From: Microcebus murinus | Taxonomy: Eukaryota; Chordata; Mammalia; Primates; Cheirogaleidae | Direction: 5' to 3' | Assembly (NCBI RefSeq): GCF_040939455.1 | Contig: NC_134109.1 | Span: forward strand, 72,693,001-72,757,000 | DNA length: 64,000 nt | Shown: in pieces, positions 33,615 through 46,011 of the stretch | How the letters are laid out: every line of letters starts with the position of its first letter | Position numbering within the stretch: the stretch's first letter is position 1 | Translations under genes and position numbers: made by a program | Notes under the pieces: generated by a model | Told to the model about the DNA's origin: nothing | Database searches by the model: none | The model's input: only the letters and a program-made list of their open reading frames with translations

Positions 33615-36600
33615 ATGGCCCAAGGAGTAAAACAAAGCAACAAGACTCCACCCAACAATATGAATGGTAATCTTCCTCCAATTTCAATCCTCTCAATAAA
33701 TGTAAACAGCTTAAACTGCCCTCTGAAGAGACATAGACTGGCAGAGTGGATAAAATTGCACAAACCTAGCATCTGTTGTCTACACGAAACACATCTCACC
33801 CACAAAGATGCCCGCCAGCTGAAGGTCAAGGGATGGAAAACTATCATCCAGTCAAACGGAAGTCAAAAGAAAGCTGGAGTAGCTATACTATTTGCAAATA
33901 ATATAAGCTTTAAAATAGCAAAAGTAAAAAGGATAAAGATGGCCGTTATATAATGGTGAAAGGGAAGATCCAACAAGAAGATTTAACAATTCTTAGTATC
34001 TATGCACCCAATACAGTGCCACCAATTACTGAAAGCAAACCTTGTTTAATATAAACACCTTGTTACATAACACTACCATAGTAACAGGGGACTTCAACAC
34101 CCCATTGAACGATCTGGATAGATCCTCCAAACAGAAAATAAGCAAAGATATAATGGACCTGAATAAAGCCCTTGATCAAAAAGGTCTGACAGATCTCTAT
34201 AGAGCATTCCACCCAAACAAACTTGAATTTACATTCTTTTCAGCAGCCCTTGGATCCTACTCCAAAATTGATCACATCCTAGGCCGCAAATCAGATCTCA
34301 AAAAATTCAAGAAAATAGAAATTATACCTTGTATCTTCACTGACCTAACGGTATAAAATTACAGTTCAATTCCTATAGAAACACTCAACCCCTCACAAAA
34401 TCATGGAAACTAAACAATCTATTATTGAAAAATTATTGGGTAAAGGAAGAAATTCAGAGGGAAATTGAGAATTTCTTTGAACAAAATGATAATGATTATA
34501 CTTCTTACCAAAACTTGTGGGATACAGCAAAAGCTCACCTGAGAGGAAAACTAATAGGAATTAATTCTCACATCCAAAAAACAGAAAGCTTAGATACTGA
34601 CAACCTAATGAATAAGCTCAAGGAATTGGAAAAAGAAGAGCAAACAATTTCCAATCCTAATAGAAGAAAAGAAATAACAAAGATCAAAGCAGAACTGAAT
34701 GAAATGGAGAACAAAAGAACTACACTGAAAATCAACAAAACCAGAAGCTGGTTTTTTGAAAAGATAAACAAATCGATGGCCCTCTTGCTAGATTGACAAG
34801 GACCCAAAGGGAAAGGACTGTAATAAACTCAATAAGAAATGAAAAAGGAGAGATCACAACAGATACCAAAGAAATACAAAACATTATTTTTGATTATTAT
34901 AAAAAACTATATGCCCCAAAACTACAGAACGAAGATGAAATGGACAAATTCTTGGATTCATACAACCTCCCTAAGATCATGCAGGAGGCAACAGAATTCC
35001 TAAACAGACCAATCTCAAGCTCAGAAATTGAAGCAGTAATTAAAAACATGCCCAAAGGGAAAAGTCCCGGGCCAGATGGCTACACTTCAGAGTTCTACCA
35101 AACATACAAAGATGAACTCATACCTATACTACAGAAACTATTCCACACCATTGAGAAGGATGGTATCCTTCCTAATTCATTCTACGAAGCCAATATCACC
35201 TTGATACCAAAGCCAGGAAAGGACACAACAAAAAAAGAAAATTACAGACCAATATCCCTCATGAATACAGATGCAAAAATCCTAAATAAAATTTTGGCAA
35301 ACAGGATTCAGCAGCACATCAAAAAAATAATTCACCATGACCAGGTGGGCTTTATTCCAGAGATGCAAGGACGGTTCAACATATGCAAGTCTATAAATGC
35401 AATTCACTTCATAACTAAAATCAAGAACAAAGACCATATGATTCTGTCAATAGATGCAGAAAAAGCATTTGACAAGGTACAACACACCTTTATGATAAAA
35501 ACTCTTAACAAAATAGGCATAGATGGCTCATACCTTAAAATTATCAAATCTATCTATGACAAACCCACTGCTAATATCATTCTAAATGGAGAAAAATTGG
35601 AATCTTTCCCCCTTCAATCCGGAACTAGACAAGAATGCCCACTATCTTCTCTCCTATTTAACATAGTGCTTGAAGACCTAGTGATAGCAATTAGACAGGA
35701 GACGGGTATTAAGGGCATTCAAGTGGGAGCAGATGAAATCAAACTCTCGCTCTTTGCCGATGATATGATATTATACCTAGAAAACCCCATGGACTCTTCC
35801 AAGAGACTCCTATACTTGATAACCAAATTTGGTAAAGTTTCAGGTTATAAAATCAATATACACAAATCAGAAGCATTCATATATGCCAAGAACCATCAAG
35901 CAGAAACTCAAATCAAAAACGCAATACCCTTTACTATAGCCCCAAAGAAAATTAAATATCTAGGAGTATTCTTACCGAAAGATATAAAAGATTTATATAA
36001 GGAGAACTACGAAACACTACAAAAAGAAATTGCAGAAGATTTAAACAGATGAAAAAATCTACCTTGTTCATGGATTGGTAGAATCAATATAGTTAAAATG
36101 TCAATATTACCTAAAGTGATCTACAGAATCAATGAAATCCCCATGAAAATACCATCAGCATTCTTTACAGATCTAGAAAAAATAATTCTTCATTTCCTAT
36201 GGAACCAGAAAAAAACTCATATAAGCAATCTTAAATAGAAAGAACAAACTAGGAGGCATCAGTCTTCCTGACTTCAAACTGTACTATAAAGCAATAATAG
36301 TTAAATCAGCCTTGTACTGGCACAAGAACAGAAGCATAGATATCTGGAATAGATCTGAGATACCAGAGATGAAACCATCAGTATACGGCAATCTAATCTT
36401 TGATAAAGCTGACAAAAATATACATTGGGGAAAAGAATCTCTCTTCAATAAATGGTACTGGGAAAACTGGTTAGCAACATGCAGAAGAGCAAATCAGGAT
36501 CCCTACCTCTCACCTCTCACAAAAATTCACTCAAGATGGATAACAGACTTAAACTTAAGACATGAAACCTTAAGAATCCTAGAAGAAGATGTTGGGAAAA

Positions 36601-37300
36601 CCCTATCAGACATTGGCCTAGGCAAAGAATTTTTGAGGAAGAGCCCCAAGGCAATCACCGCAGCATCAAAAATAAACAAATGGGATCTGATCAAATTAAA
36701 AAGTTTCTGCACAGCCAAGGAAACCATCAGTAGAGCAAATAGACAACCCACAGAGTGGGAGAAAATATTTGCTCTCTACACCTCTGATAAAGGCCTAATA
36801 ACAAGAATCTATCTAGAGCTTTAAAAAATTAACAAGAAAAAAATCAAACAATACCATCAAGAAATGGGCCACGGAAATGAAAAGAAACTTCTCCAAAGAA
36901 GACAGAATAATGGCCTGCAAACATATAAAGAAATGCTCAACCTCTCTAATTATTAGAGAAATGCAAATCAAAGCCACAATGACATACCATCTAACCCCAA
37001 TAAGAATGGCCTATCTCAAGAAATCCCAAAACAACAAATGCTGGCGAGGATGCGGAGAGACAGGAACACTCCTACACTGCTGGTGGGACTGCAAATTAGT
37101 ACAAACCTTTGTGGGAAAGAATTTGGAGTTACCTCAAACAGCTAGAAATAGAAATACCATTTGACCCTGCAATAGCATTGTTAGGCATCTACCAAAAAGA
37201 GCATAAGACATTCTATTATAAAGACATCTGCACACAAATGTTTATAGCAGCAAAATTCACTATAATCATGGAAACAACCCAAGTGCCCATCAATTCATGA
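33615..37300 (+). pseudogene. L1 ORF2 (endonuclease / reverse transcriptase), broken
   Basis: Begins MAQGVKQSNKTPPNN. The endonuclease part has SINVNSLNC (33695), LHETHL (33783), then after a frame break GDFNTPLNDLD (34090) and KIDHILGRK (34264). Reverse transcriptase at 34793-36052 has [27 protein letters not shown] and [12 protein letters not shown] (35755). A TGA replaces a tryptophan-type codon at 36050. The post-RT block is at 36312-36824. The cysteine-rich C-terminal domain is at 36877-37164 ([22 protein letters not shown]), with a last frame change. At least four disruptions, so inactive. Confidence 0.9.
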
Positions 37301-37459
37301 GTGGATAATTATAATGTGGTATATGCTCACAATGGAATATTACTCAATCCTAAGAAATGACAGTGAGCTAGCACCATTTATGCTATCCTGGATTAAGCTT
37401 AAGTCCGTTATCCAAAGTGAGGCAACACAAGACATGGAAAATGGGCTCCACATCTACTC

Positions 37460-37851
37460 ACCATCAAATTGGTACTGACTGATTTAAACTTCGGTTTTCA
37501 AATGGTGCCAATACCCACAAGAGATTCGGGGGTGGGGGACCCAATCTTAGGGATGGGATGAGCATTTTGGAGGGGGAGGGCATAACTCTAACCCTTCTTA
37601 GGGAGAGGCAAAGATATACAATGTAACCAAAATGTTAAAAAAAAAAACAAAACCAACAACAACAAAAAAAACTTTTTAGCAGGTGGTGGGCAGGCAGGAG
37701 TGGGGAGGAGGAAAGGGATGTATGTTTCCATAACGTGTGCAATGCACACCACCAGGGGATTGGACATTTTGGGGGGAGGGAGGGGGCAGGAGCAATATTT
37801 GTAACCCTAACAATATTTGTACCTCCATAATATGATGAAATAAAAGGAAAA
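37460..37851 (+). other. Double 3' UTR of the L1
   Basis: A first G-rich 3' UTR (37520-37620) ends in an A-rich tract at 37637-37671. A second G-rich block (37680-37800) then ends with ACCTCCATAATATGATGAAA and the terminal tail. The second end matches the 3' end of the other L1 lineage in this window (12820, 27195). The target duplication encloses both, so they moved as one transcript. Confidence 0.75.
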
Positions 37852-37868
37852 AAAAAAGAAACTGAAGG
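37852..37868 (+). repeat. Target-site duplication (right) of full-length L1
   Basis: Second copy of AAAAAAGAAACTGAAGG, identical with 30661-30677. Confidence 0.9.
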
Positions 37869-38254
37869 AAAACTTTACCAACTCTAAGACTACAGAAATA
37901 AAAGGAAGAGTTTGGAGTTTTTAAAACCTAGAAGATTAGAGGGTCTTCATGAAATGCATACCTATAAAAAGATGGCAGTAGCTGATGCTAACATGTTAGA
38001 GAAGAAGCATAAGTTCTCTAAGACACCTTCTGTAAAATATCACTTCATTCTCATGATATATTAAGAATTAAATGCATAATTTGAATAAAATTCTTAACAC
38101 TGTCTTACCCTTTATAAATGCACATACTACAAAAGTTCTCAAAGAATACACATCATTCTTAGGATAAAATTTAAAATGTGATGTTTGCTAAGAACAAAGG
38201 GACCTACAGGATATGGTTTCTATCTGCTAGTCTCTTCACATACCACCCTCTAGT
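37869..38254. other. Intergenic, nothing recognised
   Basis: About 390 bases of AT-rich sequence with no open frame or repeat that I can name. Confidence 0.5.
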
Positions 38255-38424
38255 TTATTTTATTTTATTTTTTTAGACAGAGTCTCAGTCTGTTGCCCAG
38301 GCTAGAGTGCTGTGATGTCAACCTCTCTCACAGCAACCTCAATCTCCTGGGCTCAACCAAGCCTCTTTCCTCAGCCTCCTGAGTAGCTGGGACTACAGGC
38401 TTGCACCACCATGCCCAGCTAATT

Positions 38425-38456
<32 letters not shown>

Positions 38457-38491
38457 AGTTTTTATAATATATAATATTATAATTTTATAAT

Positions 38492-38533
<42 letters not shown>

Positions 38534-38625
38534 AAGTTGTCCAGCTAATTTCTATGATTTTTTTAGTAGAGATGGGGTCTCACTCTTGCTCAGGTTTGTC
38601 TCAAACTCCTGAGCTCAAACTATCC
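38255..38625 (-). mobile_element. Old Alu on minus strand, interrupted by TA expansion
   Basis: The reverse orientation is shown by TTTTTTAGACAGAGTCTC at the left, then TTGCCCAGGCTAGAGTGC, CCTCCTGAGTAGCTGGGACT and CACCATGCCCAGCTAATTT. After the TA tract, AGCTAATTTCTATGATTTTT and TAGTAGAGATGGGGTCTCA follow. The poly-A linker of the dimer has become a long TA microsatellite, and a short part of the arm is repeated after it. Confidence 0.88.
38428..38534. repeat. TA dinucleotide tract in Alu
   Basis: Roughly 105 bases of nearly pure (TA)n with TATAA interruptions, likely highly variable between individuals and prone to hairpin formation. Confidence 0.9.
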
Positions 38626-39017
38626 AAGAGACACAAGAAAAGACAAGAATACAGATAAGAAGGCCATGAAAATCCAATGGAGGAGGTTGAAGTTATGCGG
38701 CCACAAGCTAAGAAACACCTAGAGTCACCAAGACTTCCCCCCCCCCAGAGCCTTCAGAGGGAGCCTGGCCCTGCCAACAACAGACTTCTAGCCTCCAGAA
38801 ATGGAGATAATTCATCATGATCAAGTGGGTTTCATCCCAGGTATGCAAGGAGGATTCAACCTATACAAATCAATAAATGTGATTAACTACATAAACAGAA
38901 TTAAGAATACAAAACATCCCATTTATCATCTCAATAGATACAGAAGGAATTTCTGTTGTTTCAAACTGCCAAGTTTGTGGTCATTTGTTATGGCACCCTA
39001 GAAAAGTAATACAGGTC
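38626..39017 (+). mobile_element. MLT1-type LTR (ERVL-MaLR), split by an L1 piece
   Basis: GCGGCCACAAGCTAAGAA (38698), CAGAGCCTTCAGAGGGAGCC (38747) and ACAGACTTCTAGCCTCCAGA (38780) are MLT1 LTR landmarks. The LTR end, TTTCTGTTGTTTCAAACTGC with GTGGTCATTTGTTATGGC, follows at 38949. Between them lies L1 sequence. The family name rests on recognition only. Confidence 0.78.
38800..38946 (+). mobile_element. Internal L1 ORF2 fragment inside MLT1
   Basis: About 147 bases encode [18 protein letters not shown] followed by [12 protein letters not shown], a segment from the middle of L1 reverse transcriptase. It has neither an L1 3' end nor a tail. CAGAA flanks on both sides (38796-38800 and 38941-38945). 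Confidence 0.75.
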
Positions 39018-39069
39018 TATTATGCAGTGTATGTTAAGAACTCTCACGACTCTTACAAAGACAACCTAG

Positions 39070-39490
39070 TTAAAACTGAGTCAAATATTTGAATAGAGAT
39101 TTCTCTAAAGAAGATAGACAAATTGCCAACCAAGAAGTGCATGAGGAGATTTTCAACATCATTAATCACTAAAGAAATTCATATCAAAACCACAATGAGA
39201 TATCACTTCACATCCACTAGTTGGCCATAATAACAATAGCAAACAATATAATAAAGTAAAAAGTGTTCATGAGGGTGTGGAGAAATTGGAGTGATCATCC
39301 ATTACTGGTGGGAATCTAAAAACGGTGCAGCTAATGTGGAAAACAGTTTGGCAGTACCTAATGTTAAACATAAAATTACCATATGATCCAGTAGTTCCAC
39401 TTGGAGGTATGTACCTAAAAGAATTGAAAACATGCTCAAAAATGTTTTCTGAACTATTTACAATTGCCAAAGGTAGAGACTATCCAAATG
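39070..39490 (+). mobile_element. Old L1 ORF2 C-terminal fragment
   Basis: Shows ATTTCTCTAAAGAAGATAGA, CCACAATGAGATATCACTTC, a GGTGTGGAGAAATTGGAG block and ATGATCCAGTAGTTCCACTT, the usual last kilobase of ORF2, but diverged and without an open frame. Confidence 0.8.
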
Positions 39491-39534
39491 TGCATCACAC
39501 ATTTTATTTGAAAATAATTTTAGATTCTGGGGTT

Positions 39535-39795
39535 CCAAGGCAGGAGGACCACTTGAAGTCAGGAGTCCAAGACTAGCTTGTGCAAGAGCGAGACCCCATC
39601 TCTATCAAAATAGAAAAAGTAGCTGGGTGTGTTAGCATATGCCTATAGTCCCAGCTACTTAGAAGGCTAAAATAAGAGGATTGCTGGAACCCAGACATTT
39701 GAGGCCGCAGTGAGCTATGATGACGCCGTGGCATTGTAGCCCATGAAACTGAGCAAAACCGTGTCTCAAAATAATAATAATAACAATAATAATTG
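39535..39795 (+). mobile_element. Old Alu-like SINE
   Basis: AGGCAGGAGGACCACTTGAA, AAGAGCGAGACCCCATCTCT, TATAGTCCCAGCTACTTAGA, and a right end GTGTCTCAAAATAATAATAA with an AAT-type tail (39768-39793). Diverged and lacking the first bases of the left arm. Confidence 0.82.
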
Positions 39796-39799
39796 TAAT

Positions 39800-40030
39800 G
39801 TAGAAGAGGTGCAGATTACAGAGATTCCCTATATGCCCTTCACCAAAGTTTCCCCTACTGTTCCAGTAATGCCCTTTTTCTACTCGAGGATTCAATTCAA
39901 GACACCACATTGCTAAACTCAAATGTCATGTTTCTTTAGTCTCCTCTGATCTATGACCATTTCTCAGTCTTTCCTTATCTTTCTTACCCTTGACATTTTC
40001 ATAGAGTGCTGGTCAGCTTTGGTTTTTTAT
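39800..40030 (-). mobile_element. Old L1 (L1M) 3' UTR fragment
   Basis: Contains the blocks CCCTATATGCCCTTCACCAA and TTTAGTCTCCTCTGATCTATGACC that I associate with old L1M 3' UTRs. Assignment by memory of the family; moderate certainty. Confidence 0.5.
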
Positions 40031-40680
40031 TTTTGTTTTTTGTTTTTTTTGTTTTTCACTTTATCAACTGAGCATATATATTTATTTTGCTCTGATTCAA
40101 CTGCAGAAAGTTCACAAATTTAGCATTGTACAAGTGTTTTTTTAATGCTATAAAATTAGTTTCCTTTGAACATTTTCTTATTCTGAAAACACCACATGAT
40201 ACATCACACGTTGAAAAATACATTCAATCCACATCAATTCTCAAATCTCTCATTGTAATATACCATTATTTTACACAGTTCACCATTACTTCTAAAATAG
40301 AAAAGACTAGATAAAAAGGGCCAATATCACAGAACAATGTGCTTGACATTGTTGGGGTTTACACATTTTACACCATCCAGCAGCTGAATAGAATACCATT
40401 TCGATTTTTCATTCTATGTTGTTTCTGCTTAAATATCATCAAAAAGCATGACTCACTGAAAAAAAGCTCACTTTAATTTGTCATCATTCAAATGATAGAA
40501 CTAATGTGCTTATGTGCCAAACACAGCAATGAGATACTATCAGTTTCAAAACTTGTTGAAATCAGTTCATAATATTTAAAACATTTATCCATAAGATGGT
40601 TGGTTTTAAGTTCTTTTTCTGAAGCCTTAGACAGTTCTAAGTCATTCTGGGTACATTTTATAATCTATTTGGAATGTTTT
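40031..40680. other. Intergenic, nothing recognised
   Basis: AT-rich; a T-rich run at 40026-40062. No gene or clear repeat. Confidence 0.45.
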
Positions 40681-42245
40681 AATAGACTTCACTTTTTAGA
40701 GCAATCTTAGGTTCACAGTAAAATTAAACAGAAATTACACAGAGCTCCCATGTACCCCTGCCCCTGCATACAAACAACCTTCTCCACTATCAATATTCCA
40801 CACCACAGTAGTACATTTTTTACAATAAAGAAACCTACAATAGCACATCATTATCACTCAAAGTCCATAGTTTACATTAGGGTTTACTTTTAGTCTTGTA
40901 CATTCTGTGGGTTTTGACAAACATATGATCACCTGTATCTGCCATTTCACTACCATACTGAGTAGTTTCACTGACCTAAAAATCCTCTGTTCTTGCTTAT
41001 TCATCCCTTCATGTTCCCTAAGTTTGGAAACCACTGATCTTTTTACTGTCTCCATGGTTTTGCCTTTTCTAGAATGCCATATACTTGGAATAATACTTTA
41101 TGTAACCTTTTCATATTGGTTCATTTCACTTAGTAATAAGTATTTAAAGTCCCCCCATGACTTTTCACGCCCTAATAATTCATTTCTTTTTATTCCTGAA
41201 TAATATTCCTATGTCTGAATGTAACAAGATTATTTATCTACTCACCTATTGAAAGACAATCATGATTGTTTCCACAATTTGGTAATTATGAAAGAAGATG
41301 CTCTATATGTTTGTGTGCTATTTTTTTTGTAGACATAAATATTCAACTCATTTGGATAAATAACAAGATGAATGGTAAGGGTATGTTTAGTTTTATAAGA
41401 AACTAAACTGTCTTACAAAGTGGTTGTACCATTTCGCATTTCCACCAGCAACGAATGAAAGTTCCTACTGCTCCACATCCTTCACAGCATTTGTTGTTGT
41501 CAGTGTTATGTATGCTTTGGTTGTTCTAATAGGTATATAGTGGTATCTCATTGTTGTTTTAATTTGTAATCCCCTAATGATTTGTGTTTTTTTAGTATCT
41601 TTTCATATTCTTATTTTCCATCCATGCATCTTCTTTGGAGAATGATCAATTTAGGTCAGATCATTTACATTCTCATTCCTGAGTTTTAAGAGTTCTTTGT
41701 ATATTCTTCTTCATCAGATATGTTTTTGGAAATGTAATCCATTGTAAATGTAAACTATTATAAATGGTATTGTCTTTTTAACTTCAAATTCCACTTCTTC
41801 ATTGCTGGTATATAGAAAAGAATTAGACTTTTATATATTGACAGTGTATCCTGAAACCTTGCTATAATCACACATTACTTCCATGAGCTTGCCATACATT
41901 TTATTCTCATTGAGCTCACAATATTTTCTTATTCTATTGTGATTCCTTACTTTGTGCATAGGGTTTTTTAGAGTGCAATATATATTTTCCAGACATTTGG
42001 CTATGACAATTAACTATGTTATGGAGTTCCAAATTAATTCCATAGTAATTTTGAGACATTCACTATATGATTTCAATCCTTTAAGACTTCCTTTTTGGAT
42101 CAGAATAGTGTCTATTTTGGTAAATGTTCTACCTCGGTAAACATTCTACCTCCCTTGCAAAATGATGCATATTCTGCAGTTGTTGCCCAAGTATGATTTT
42201 ATTTTAAAAATGTGTCATTTGATGTTAGCATTTGTATGTCAAAAC
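40681..42245 (-). mobile_element. Old L1 (L1M) 3' region
   Basis: Minus-strand old L1: 3' UTR blocks (TTTTAGAGCAATCTTAGG at 40695, AAAGTCCATAGTTTACATTAGG at 40859), then ORF2 C-terminal parts (GTACCATTTCGCATTTCCACC at 41427, TCTCATTGTTGTTTTAATTTG at 41548) and further ORF2 sequence to about 42240. Heavily decayed. Confidence 0.78.
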
Positions 42246-42690
42246 TCATTAAATTGGACACATTAAATATGAGCAGCTTATTATATGTCACTTGCACCTT
42301 CACAAAGTTGTCTTAAAATCTAAAAGGTCAAAATAAATGTATTTTAAACTAACAAGTCTTTCGTTAAAATCTAAAGATATCAATTTGGCATTCAGTATAT
42401 AACTGTCAGGACCTCATGTAATCATAGAACATATTGAAATACATTAGTCATCTGACCAAGATTACCTACCTATTTAGACAAATTTGACATGCATTAGGGC
42501 CATCCTTCCATATTATGATTTTTTCTTGGTGGTTATGTCAAAATGTAAATTCTTTTGCAACTGGAACTAAAATCTTAATCAAATCTGATTACATAGATAG
42601 AGTTACAGATTAAGATTTCAGAACAACTCCTTAGTACTTATAGGTCAAATAAATATTAATTTTTAAAACTTCACTCATTTTTTAAATTTT
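42246..42690. other. Intergenic, nothing recognised
   Basis: AT-rich, no gene seen. Confidence 0.45.
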
Positions 42691-43150
42691 TATTGTTAAT
42701 TATAGTAGTTGTATATATTTATGGGGTACATGTGATATTTTGATATAAGCATATAATGCATAACAATCAAATCTGAGTAATTAAGGTATCTACCATCTAA
42801 GCATTTATCATCATTTATCATTTCTTTGTGTTAGGAACATCCAATTCCACTCTATTAGTTATTTTCAATAACATGGATGGAACTGGAAGACATTATGTTA
42901 AGTGAAATTATCCAGGTGCAAAAAAACAAATATTGCATGTCTTTACTAATGTGTGAAAGGTAGAAACAAACAAAAAAACAAAATTGGACTCATGTAGATA
43001 GAGAATAGAATGATAGCTACCAGAGCTTGGGAAGAGCATTGAGAAAGGGGGGGATATATTTGGAATGGTTAATGGATACAAAAATGCAGTTAAATAGAAG
43101 GGATAAGATCTAATATTTGGTAACACAATAGGGTGACTATAATCAATAAT
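42691..43150. mobile_element. Old L1 3' end with inversion
   Basis: 42691 to about 42868 is the L1 3' UTR on the minus strand (GGGGTACATGTGATATTTTG). From about 42870 the plus strand reads AACATGGATGGAACTGGAAG through the ORF2 end and into the 3' UTR near 43150. Another 5'-inverted copy. Confidence 0.72.
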
Positions 43151-46011
43151 AATTTATTGCACATTTCAAAACTTCACAAAATTTTAATGCTAGGCTGATT
43201 TATATAATGTTTTACTTGTCTCCCTATTCTGATTTCCAGATTGTGCAACCCTTGCTACCACACATAACAAAGAAGTCCACAAGAGATGTCCAAGATAATT
43301 ATCTCCATGGTTGTTATTCTTTCCAGAACCTAGAATAAGGAAGTTTCACACAAGAGACACCTTGAGGTAGTGAATATATGTCAGGTTGAGGGAAAGCACT
43401 TCCACAGATAACAGTCTCCACCCAACAATGGATGTCATCTCAAGAACACATCAGAAGACTGATCTTTAGAGATTATGTATTTTTAGTAAGTCTTCTCATC
43501 TCTATTTTTTAAGATCATTCTGTGTATCTGTTTCCTGTATGTCCACCATGCTTGGATTTGAGAATGGCTTGTTTAGCTTCTGACGTTTTCATAAGGCAGT
43601 ATACAAGTTTTCTCCTCCTATCCTAGTCCTACTAGAATTTCTATGGTCTCTTTAACAACAGTGCATGCACCACCAAAATGCACTGTCTTAGAGATGCTTT
43701 CAGGTCTGGTAGGGAAATCACAGTTCTTTGATGTTTAGTTGATGTAAGTGGTTTCCAGTTATCACTATTCAAATGATCCATTTCATATAAAAGACTAACA
43801 TTTTTCATGCCAGGAAGAACATTGTATGGAAGATAACTTTTAGCATAGGGATAGCAGTAAAAATGGTCATATATCAGTGAGAAGTGATATTACTACAGAC
43901 TTGAGATTAAAACCCATAACTGGGGAAAAGCATGAACTATGGAAGGAAATGGGGTTTCTCCCTTTATACGTCACCAGTGTACATCTCAGACAATCTATTA
44001 AATTCTATGAGGACAAGATTTGATTTGTAAAAACACAAATATTGAGAAATAAAATTTTTAGAGTTATTATTTTAGAAGATAATCTTTATAGAACAATATT
44101 GTATCTAGAAAGAGATGAAAATGTGTGGTATTATATTTATGTTTAATTGACAATAATTTTATATGAATACAATCTGGTGTTTTGATATATGTATATGATG
44201 ACATGTGCATCACCTCACTTATCATTATTTATAGTGAGAGATTTGAACTCAACAATTTTTAAAATACACACACATTTTTATTAACATAGTCACCATACTG
44301 TTCAATAGATCAATAAACCTAAAATATTTTACATCTCTTAAAAGACCAATTCAATTTGTCTCCCTTAGCTAACTTTTCAATTTAATCAATTCCAGAATTA
44401 TCCTTACTCCAGTTTGTGAAAATTCTCTCTGAGGTAAAGTCAGAAATTCCAATGGTGCTTTAATAGAATGTCCTATATCCTTTTGTAGCTGTTCTTTAAA
44501 AATAAATAACCCTCCCAGGCAAGGGCAAAGTGAATGGTGAAAAAGTCTTTATGTTCCTGGAAAGCAAGAGGCATGTTTGATGTGTCCTTTGCATCTGTAC
44601 TTTCTACAATGTCTAAGTAAGTGTATGTTAATTTAGAGAAAATGCAAGTAGTAGTTATTTTTTTTTAAAGGTGATTGTATATATTTTACTTATAAAAAGA
44701 ACTTGACTGTACATTAAATATTTTGTCAAAAAGCTTTGGAAACTGTATTCCTTTAAGATTTACCATAAAGAATAAAGAGGGGAAATAATTAATATTTATT
44801 AACATCCACTGAGTGCCACAAAAGTTTAATGCTCTCTATATATTTTCTGACTCATATTCACAACATGTCTATTAGATTTCATGTCCTCTCTTTTACAAAT
44901 GAGGAAATGGAACCAGAAATATGTCTAGATCAAAGTCACAAGATCAACAATAATGGAGTGAAATTTTACATCATGTCTGATTAATTTAAAAGCCTATGAC
45001 TATTTTACTAATTCTCATAAATATGGAATTAATATTGAGTAAAATACTCTACAAATATTATAAGATATTAACAACTTTTTTAAATGAGAAAAAATTCATA
45101 TGATTACTATTTGATAAACTCTTCCCTAGGAAAATACATGTTCACCTTTAACAAATTTCTCTAACACAGCTGATCTTACTACTAGCTGTCTTCTCTGTCA
45201 CTTATTCCAGCAGGTATAGAACTAGTTATTGAAAACTTATCCTGGAAAGGTTTGTCTTGATTAGAAATTACCTTTCAAATATAGGTCAGATTATTCAAGT
45301 TTCTGAGGGGGCATAAATCTATTGGGTAAAATATCAGGATATTATCTTTAGAAATTAGGTAATCTCTATTATGAAAGATATATTTATTTGTAATTTAAGA
45401 CTATTATCACATATCTCCTTTTTCACAGCAAATGTGTGCTTTACCTAATTTCTTTACGAGCATTTCTTTCTTGCTATACTTAATCTATGGTTCTAAGTTC
45501 TCAGTATAGGGGAAGGAGAAGTAGTGCTCATGATGTGGTAATGGTTTTCATATTTCATTTGTTCTCATTGATGCCGCCCTGGAGATTTCAATGGATAAAA
45601 GATGAGAAATTTAAAAAGTGAAATAATGCCAAAGAAGATAATTAATAAAGAGGGAAAGGATGTAAGCAATTATCTTTCCAATATCCAGCTTGAAAAGAAT
45701 TCTCAATTTACTTAAGAATGAATATTATAAGTAATATTATTATTGTATTTGGAAGTAAATGATTGGTACCCTAAGCACTAACAATAACAGATATACTTTC
45801 CTACATATGTCTGTAATTTATTCTTACCTAGAAAAGATAGATAGATGAAATCAATGATAGATAAATAGAAAATAGATTATCTTTAGTAACTTTGATGATC
45901 AGGACATGATAATGTTTCAAAGCCTAGAGATTTCCCAGCATTCATTCACATAATTAAAGGTGAATTTTTTTTAGAAAGAGAGCTCAGTGTTTTTATTTTT
46001 TGTATTAATTA

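Larger units (their letters stand above)
30678..37851 (+). mobile_element. Near full-length L1 with tandem-monomer 5' UTR
   Basis: About 7.2 kb from a 5' end with CAAAAATGGCGGAC (30698, YY1-type) to an A-rich tail, bracketed by a 17-bp duplication. Order: unique leader, 152-bp tandem monomers, second leader part, ORF1 (32618-33569), short spacer, ORF2 (33615-37300), two successive 3'-UTR blocks. Both ORFs have stops or frameshifts, so the copy is dead but not ancient. It belongs to a different L1 lineage from the copy at 9447, whose leader is unrelated and not tandem. Confidence 0.93.
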
